From Microthyrium microscopicum (lineage: Eukaryota; Ascomycota; Dothideomycetes; Microthyriales; Microthyriaceae): a stretch of 64,000 bases of DNA. The notes under the pieces were generated by a model. The model had not been told where the DNA came from. It saw only the letters and a list, made by a program, of their open reading frames with translations, and searched no databases. Position 1 is the first letter of the stretch. Each line of letters begins with the position of its first letter. Shown one piece after another: positions 59,595 to 64,000 of this stretch. The DNA is taken from NCBI GenBank assembly GCA_010405405.1, contig MU004230.1, positions 2,935,744-2,999,743 of the forward strand. The letters run 5' to 3'. A program made the position numbers and the translations under genes.

Positions 59595-61272
59595 CTAGAA
59601 GCTCATTTTCTTGCCAGCGAAGTCACCGAAACCACCACGATTGGTGCCACGACCGCCGCGAGGAGCACCACGTCCTCCACCACCACGGCCGCCAAAGCCT
59701 CCTCCACCGCGACCACCAAAGCCTCCACCGCCACGGCCACCGAAACCTCCACCACCACGACCTCTGAAGCCACCACGATCGCCACCACCGCGACCGCCGC
59801 CGAAGCCTCCACGGCCACGGCCTCCTCCTCCTCCGCCGTTGTCCTGGCGGGGTTGGGAGAAGTCAAGTCTCATCGGACGACCACCAATTTCGCCTCCACG
59901 AAGGCTCTCAACAGCTTCTTTGGCTTGATCCACAGATTCATATTGAACGTAAGCAAATCCCTTTGGAGTCTCATCCTCTCTATTCGTAGGAATGGAGATA
60001 CGGATGATACTTCCGAATGACTCAAATGTCTCTTTGACCATATCATAAGTGGCATCGAATGAAAGATTACCCACAAAGATGGTGTCTGAAGGAGCGCTCT
60101 CAACGTCTCCAAATCGCTTGCCTCGCGAATCACTCTTGGCGCGGAAGTCTTCTTTGGACTTGTTCGCGTTGAAAGGTTGAGTAAGATCAACATTGATCTC
60201 ACGGCCATCAATCATCTGGTTATGCATAGCATCTTTAGCAGCAGCAGCTTCTTCAGCAGAAGAAAATTCAACAAAGCCAAATCTAGGAAAATGTTAGAGT
60301 AAAGACGCCATGAAAAACCAGTGAACTTACCCCTTGGACTTTCCAGTGTCCTTGTGATACATGATCTTGCAAGAAGCAATCTCACCAAATTCTTTGAATG
60401 CCTCGTACAGTGCATCATCATCTGTACCCCAGCTGAGGCGGCCAACAAATAGAGTTGCGGATGGGGCAGACTCTGAATTCTCATTATCATCAGTCACTTT
60501 ACTCTTCTTTGCGGCGGGCTCCGCAGTGTCATCTGCCTTGCGCTTCTTTTGAGGCTCAGGCTTTGTCTCTTCATCACCATCAGAACTCGAATCATCAGAG
60601 TCTTCGTCAGCAGACTATTGAAGTTAGATAAATTGCAGTGGCGGATAGAGAGGTGCTTACCGAATCCTCTTTAGCAGCACCGTTGGCTTTGGCAGCAGGC
60701 TTTGGGGCTTCTTCATCAGATGCGGAATCGTCAGAGTCATCGGAATCTTCTTCGGAGGCATCAGAATCTGGCTGGAATTTGCTAGTTTCGACAACGTTAT
60801 CGTCATCTGACTCACTATCATCTGAGTCGGACTCGGAGTCGTCATTTTTAGCAGCACCAGCTACGGCAGCAGCAGCAGCACCATTAGCCTTGGGCTTTGG
60901 TGGGACCTCATCATCGGATGCTTCGGAGTCGTCTTCCTCGTCGCTAGATTCATCGCTCTCAGCAGCCTTATGGTTTCCGTTTACGCCGTTTGTGCCGTTG
61001 GCCTTTGGTGCGGGAGCTTCAGCCTCGCTTTCAGATGCATCGGAGTCTTCAGAGTCGTCGCTAGGCTCGGATTCTGAGTCGGACTCGGAGTCGTCAGAGT
61101 TGGCAGGCTTAGGGGCACCCTTCTTGGCGACTGCCTTAGCTAGGTCCTTGGATTTGGCCTTTGCGGATTGAGAAGGTTTGGCAACACGACCATCCTTGAC
61201 GCCGTTGAGAACCTTAGCAGGTGTAGCGACCACTGGAGCAGCGGCTGATTTGGAAGATTTTGATTTAGCCAT
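59595..61272 (-). CDS. GAR2: GAR2/NSR1 nucleolin-like nucleolar protein
   Basis: Nucleolar factor for 18S rRNA and 40S subunit production. Exons 60,661-61,272, 60,331-60,614 and 59,595-60,282; both introns are GT-AG and in phase; 527 aa. The N-terminal half is lysine-rich, then carries long Ser/Asp/Glu runs (SDDSEDSDASESEAE) that are typical casein-kinase II targets, followed by a bipartite basic signal (KKRKADDTAEPAAKKSK). Two RRM domains follow: RNP2 LFVGRLSW with RNP1 KGFGFVEF (split by intron 2), then IFVGNLSF with KGFAYVQY. The C terminus is a Gly/Arg-rich RGG tail with tandem GGRGGGGF units (59,640-59,830). This order is diagnostic for the nucleolin/Gar2/Nsr1 family. Confidence 0.95.
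59640..59830 (-). repeat. coding RGG/FGGRGGGG tandem repeat in GAR2
   Basis: Short GC-rich tandem units (24 bp each) encode GGRGGGGF and related RGG sequence at the GAR2 C terminus. Copy number is likely to vary between strains. The antisense and alternative frames of this repeat give spurious poly-Pro and Ala/Val proteins. Confidence 0.85.
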
Positions 61273-62088
61273 GACTAGATATTGTAGCAGTAACTATAAT
61301 CTGAAGAGCATCATGTTAGCAAAACGTTAAGCGCTTAAGCTTGAGCTCGAACGAGCTCAGACTAGCAGGATAAAGCAGGAAGCGTAAGATATTTGTCGGA
61401 GGCAGAGGTAGAAAGCTCGTAGTTGAGTTCAAAGCACACCACGAAAGGATGCAGGCAGCAACCGCGGTAATGACCAGCGGAACTTGCGAGGCGCGATCTC
61501 ACAATCTCGAGAAAAGCAAGGGCGAGGATATGCAGAGTTTGGTGACCGATAGCGATGTTGAGGCGCAGTAATTAGATCAAGAGTAGCTTACAGTGGTCAA
61601 AGGTGCAAAGATTGCAAGTAGGTCCAGTAATGAGACTGGAGAGTGTTCAATGAAGAACTAAAGAAGAACAGCAAGAAGTTGTTCTGAAAGGTGGTGGAGG
61701 ATGTAGAGGGTTGGAAAAAAGTTCTGAACTTTATTGGCGGTGAGAACTTTTGTGTGGCAACCGATTCCAAAGAAAAAAGGTTAGAGAATTTTTTTTGTGC
61801 CAAAGGCTCGGACCAGCCCAGCCCCACCTTTGGTCGCTCTTGACCTTTTCGAGGAAGGTGCGAGGTTGGTGCATTACGCTAGTGTTTAAGTAGCTAGCTT
61901 CCGAAAGTAGCGTGACATCCTTGCTCAATGCAACTCCCTCTCCAAAAACTGCATCAGCATTTGATATTCAATCTCAAGGAGGCATAACAGAGTGCGCTCG
62001 TCGAGTCTTGAGTTAATTCATTCTTCAATGCCTTTCGCATACATGTTACTGCGCAAAACCTGCTGTATATGATTGTTTAATCAATATC
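61273..62088. promoter_or_regulatory. divergent promoter region GAR2 / ALG6
   Basis: 816 bp between two start codons, so both promoters must lie here. No other gene is recognised; the minus-strand frames at 61,597-61,928 are unsupported. I could not point to a particular factor site. Confidence 0.5.
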
Positions 62089-63856
62089 ATGGCTCCGCGT
62101 CCTCCTCCCTCCTCGCACAAACCACGCAACAAGCGACGGCATCACCTTTCCATATCATCGCCCGACTTTCCGCTCGCTGCCTTTCTATGGCCTGCACGAA
62201 CCGGTGTATCATCATGGATTCTACTACCTCTGATACTGATGGCTGCTGGTCTGTTTCGATGGGCCACTAGCATCTGGCCGTACTCTGGCTTCCAGTCTCC
62301 TCCCATGCACGGAGATTTCGAAGCTCAGCGACATTGGATGGAGATCACCACACATTTGCCAATATCAGAATGGTACTTTCACGACTTACAATGGTGGGGC
62401 CTAGACTACCCTCCATTGACTGCGTATCATAGCTGGCTTGTTGGCCAAATGTATGTGTTCTGTTCCTCCTGTGACCTCCGCGTTAACACCACGTAGCGGT
62501 AACTTTATCGACGGGACTTGGTTTACCCTATACAAGTCGCGCGGCCTTGACGATCCCATTCTAAAGCTATATATGCGCGCTTCCGTCCTCGTATCCGAGT
62601 ATCTTATATATGTTCCCGCCATTGCTGTTGCTGCACGTTGGTTTGTGCGTCTGGAACATGTCAATTTCGTTGAGTTTGCCATCGCCCTCACAGCCATCCT
62701 GATGCAACCAGCTACCATTTTGATCGACCATGGCCATTTTCAATATAATACGGTGATGCTCGGATTAGCCGCCGCGACGATCTCAAGTCTAATGGCTGGC
62801 CGAGTTCGTTGGGCTTGCGTCTTCTTCGTTGGAGCTCTCGGATTCAAGCAGATGGCTTTATTCTATGCGCCAGCAGTCTTTGCCTACCTTCTTGGAAGCT
62901 GTATCACCCCGAAAATAGATGTGGTCCGTCTCTTTACCATCGCTTTGACGACTATACTCTCTTTCGGGGTGCTTTACGCACCCTTACTTCTTGGCTCCAT
63001 ACGAGATGCATATCGCAAAATCGCAATCGAGGAATATCAAATTCCACCTCTTTTGGCATCACTGCCGTTCGACGTGGACCAGCAAAACATGCTTCATAGG
63101 CCTTTGATACAGCTCGCCCAAAGCATCCATCGCATCTTCCCATTCGCGCGTGGTCTCTTTGAAGACAAAGTTGCCAACTTCTGGTGCGCAATTCACACCT
63201 TCCACAAGTTACACCAATACTCGAGCTCTACGGTCCAAAGGGCCGCACTTGTCGCCACTCTATTTTCAATCACTCCCCCGTGTCTTATCCTACTCTTCAA
63301 GCCCAAAAAAGACCTGGTTCCTCTCGCCTTTGCCGCGACTTCATGGGGATTCTTCTTATGCTCCTATCAAGTACACGAGAAGAACGTGCTTTTGCCACTT
63401 CTACCCATGACACTCATATTGGCCTCTCAAGGAGGTTTACTCCCGCCTATTCGCGCCTGGGTCGGATTCGCTAATATCTTGGCCTGCTGGACCATGTATC
63501 CTCTGCTACGGCGAGATGGACTTCAGCTACCGTACTATGTTCTTACGCTACTTTGGGCATACCTGATGGGACTTCCTCCTACTTCTTTATCGACATATTT
63601 TGGGACGAAAGAAGCTGCTGGTGGTTTGACAGCATTGCTTCACCTACCATTTTATGCGGCGATGATGGCATGGCATGTGGCGAACGAGTTTGTCGCTCCA
63701 CCGGCCAACAAGCCAGATCTATGGGTCGTAGGAAATGTACTGATAGGCGCTGCTGGCTTTGGTTTGTGCTATTTATGGTGTCTGTTCTCACTTGCACAAA
63801 AAGCGGGCCTACTTTCATGGTTTAAAAAAGAAACTGAAAAGCAGAAGACGCTGTAA
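62089..63856 (+). CDS. ALG6: ALG6, Dol-P-Glc:Man9GlcNAc2-PP-dolichol alpha-1,3-glucosyltransferase
   Basis: ER membrane enzyme (GT57) that adds the first glucose to the lipid-linked N-glycan precursor. Exons 62,089-62,450 and 62,497-63,856 (46-nt GT-AG intron, frame kept) give 573 aa. The first lumenal loop carries HGDFEAQRHWMEIT and DYPPLTAYHSW, with the acidic residues conserved in the GT-C fold. DHGHFQYNTVMLG, KQMALFYAP and the late SYQVHEKNVLLPLLP are further family motifs. About ten hydrophobic segments are visible. ALG8 shares several motifs, but the WWGLDYPPLTAY and DGTWF combination and position of the blocks favour ALG6. The downstream 144 bp to the window end is 3' UTR or intergenic. 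Confidence 0.92.
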
Positions 63857-64000
63857 GCCTGCAAGGTTCTATTTAGGTTGTTTTGGCGTCATATACCCTT
63901 GCAATTGGAAGCTATTTGAGCGAAGATTACCATCTTTGGTGTAATATTATAGTATACAATATGTAAAATGTAGAGAGGCTCAAGGTCAGGTGAAATCTAT

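Noticed and set aside
59611-59928. Plus-strand poly-Pro frame opposite GAR2
   Set aside because: Antisense shadow of the RGG repeat.

Overview
The window is nuclear DNA from a filamentous ascomycete (Pezizomycotina). Genes carry short GT-AG introns (mostly 47-100 nt), are spaced by 0.3-2 kb, and include a fungal class I myosin with SH3 and acidic tail, an HsbA-type surface protein, a UstYa-like protein and a sedolisin. A 14.8 kb AT-rich block with repeat-induced point mutation (RIP) character points the same way. The class is probably Leotiomycetes, but that is inference from general look, not proof.

Layout. The left edge (1-800) holds a fragment of an unrecognised minus-strand gene. From about 1.7 to 16.9 kb lie ERG24 sterol C14-reductase (-), a UstYa/DUF3328-like membrane protein (+), a large PNUTS/Ppn1-like PP1-binding protein (-), the SM protein SLY1 (+) and a GH3 beta-glucosidase with a PA14-type insert (-). 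After 1.8 kb without a recognisable gene come class I myosin (-), an intronless disordered protein (+), the PP4 regulatory subunit PSY2/SMEK (+), a Pro/Gly-rich secreted protein (+) and a secreted sedolisin (-). The block 39,405-54,215 is gene-free and RIP-degraded. It is bounded by inverted repeats and by a near-perfect 8-bp target-site duplication, so it looks like one very large dead TIR element with nested repeats. To its right are an HsbA-like GPI protein (+), IPI3 (-), GAR2/NSR1 nucleolin (-) and ALG6 (+).

The genes are mostly housekeeping: ergosterol synthesis (ERG24), ER-Golgi traffic (SLY1), N-glycan assembly (ALG6), actin and endocytosis (MYO1), phosphatase control (PNUTS-like, PSY2) and ribosome biogenesis (IPI3, GAR2). 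The three clearly secreted or surface proteins are the nearest genes on both sides of the RIP-degraded block, which resembles the 'two-speed' arrangement known from plant-associated fungi. The most unusual items are the giant TIR element with its RIP-compatible target-site duplication, a pair of inverted MITE-like elements at 23.0 and 32.2 kb, two 60-61-bp minisatellites inside the AT block, and short repeated motifs in two uncharacterised proteins. Exon coordinates were derived by hand from splice consensus and reading frame; all splice sites given are predictions.
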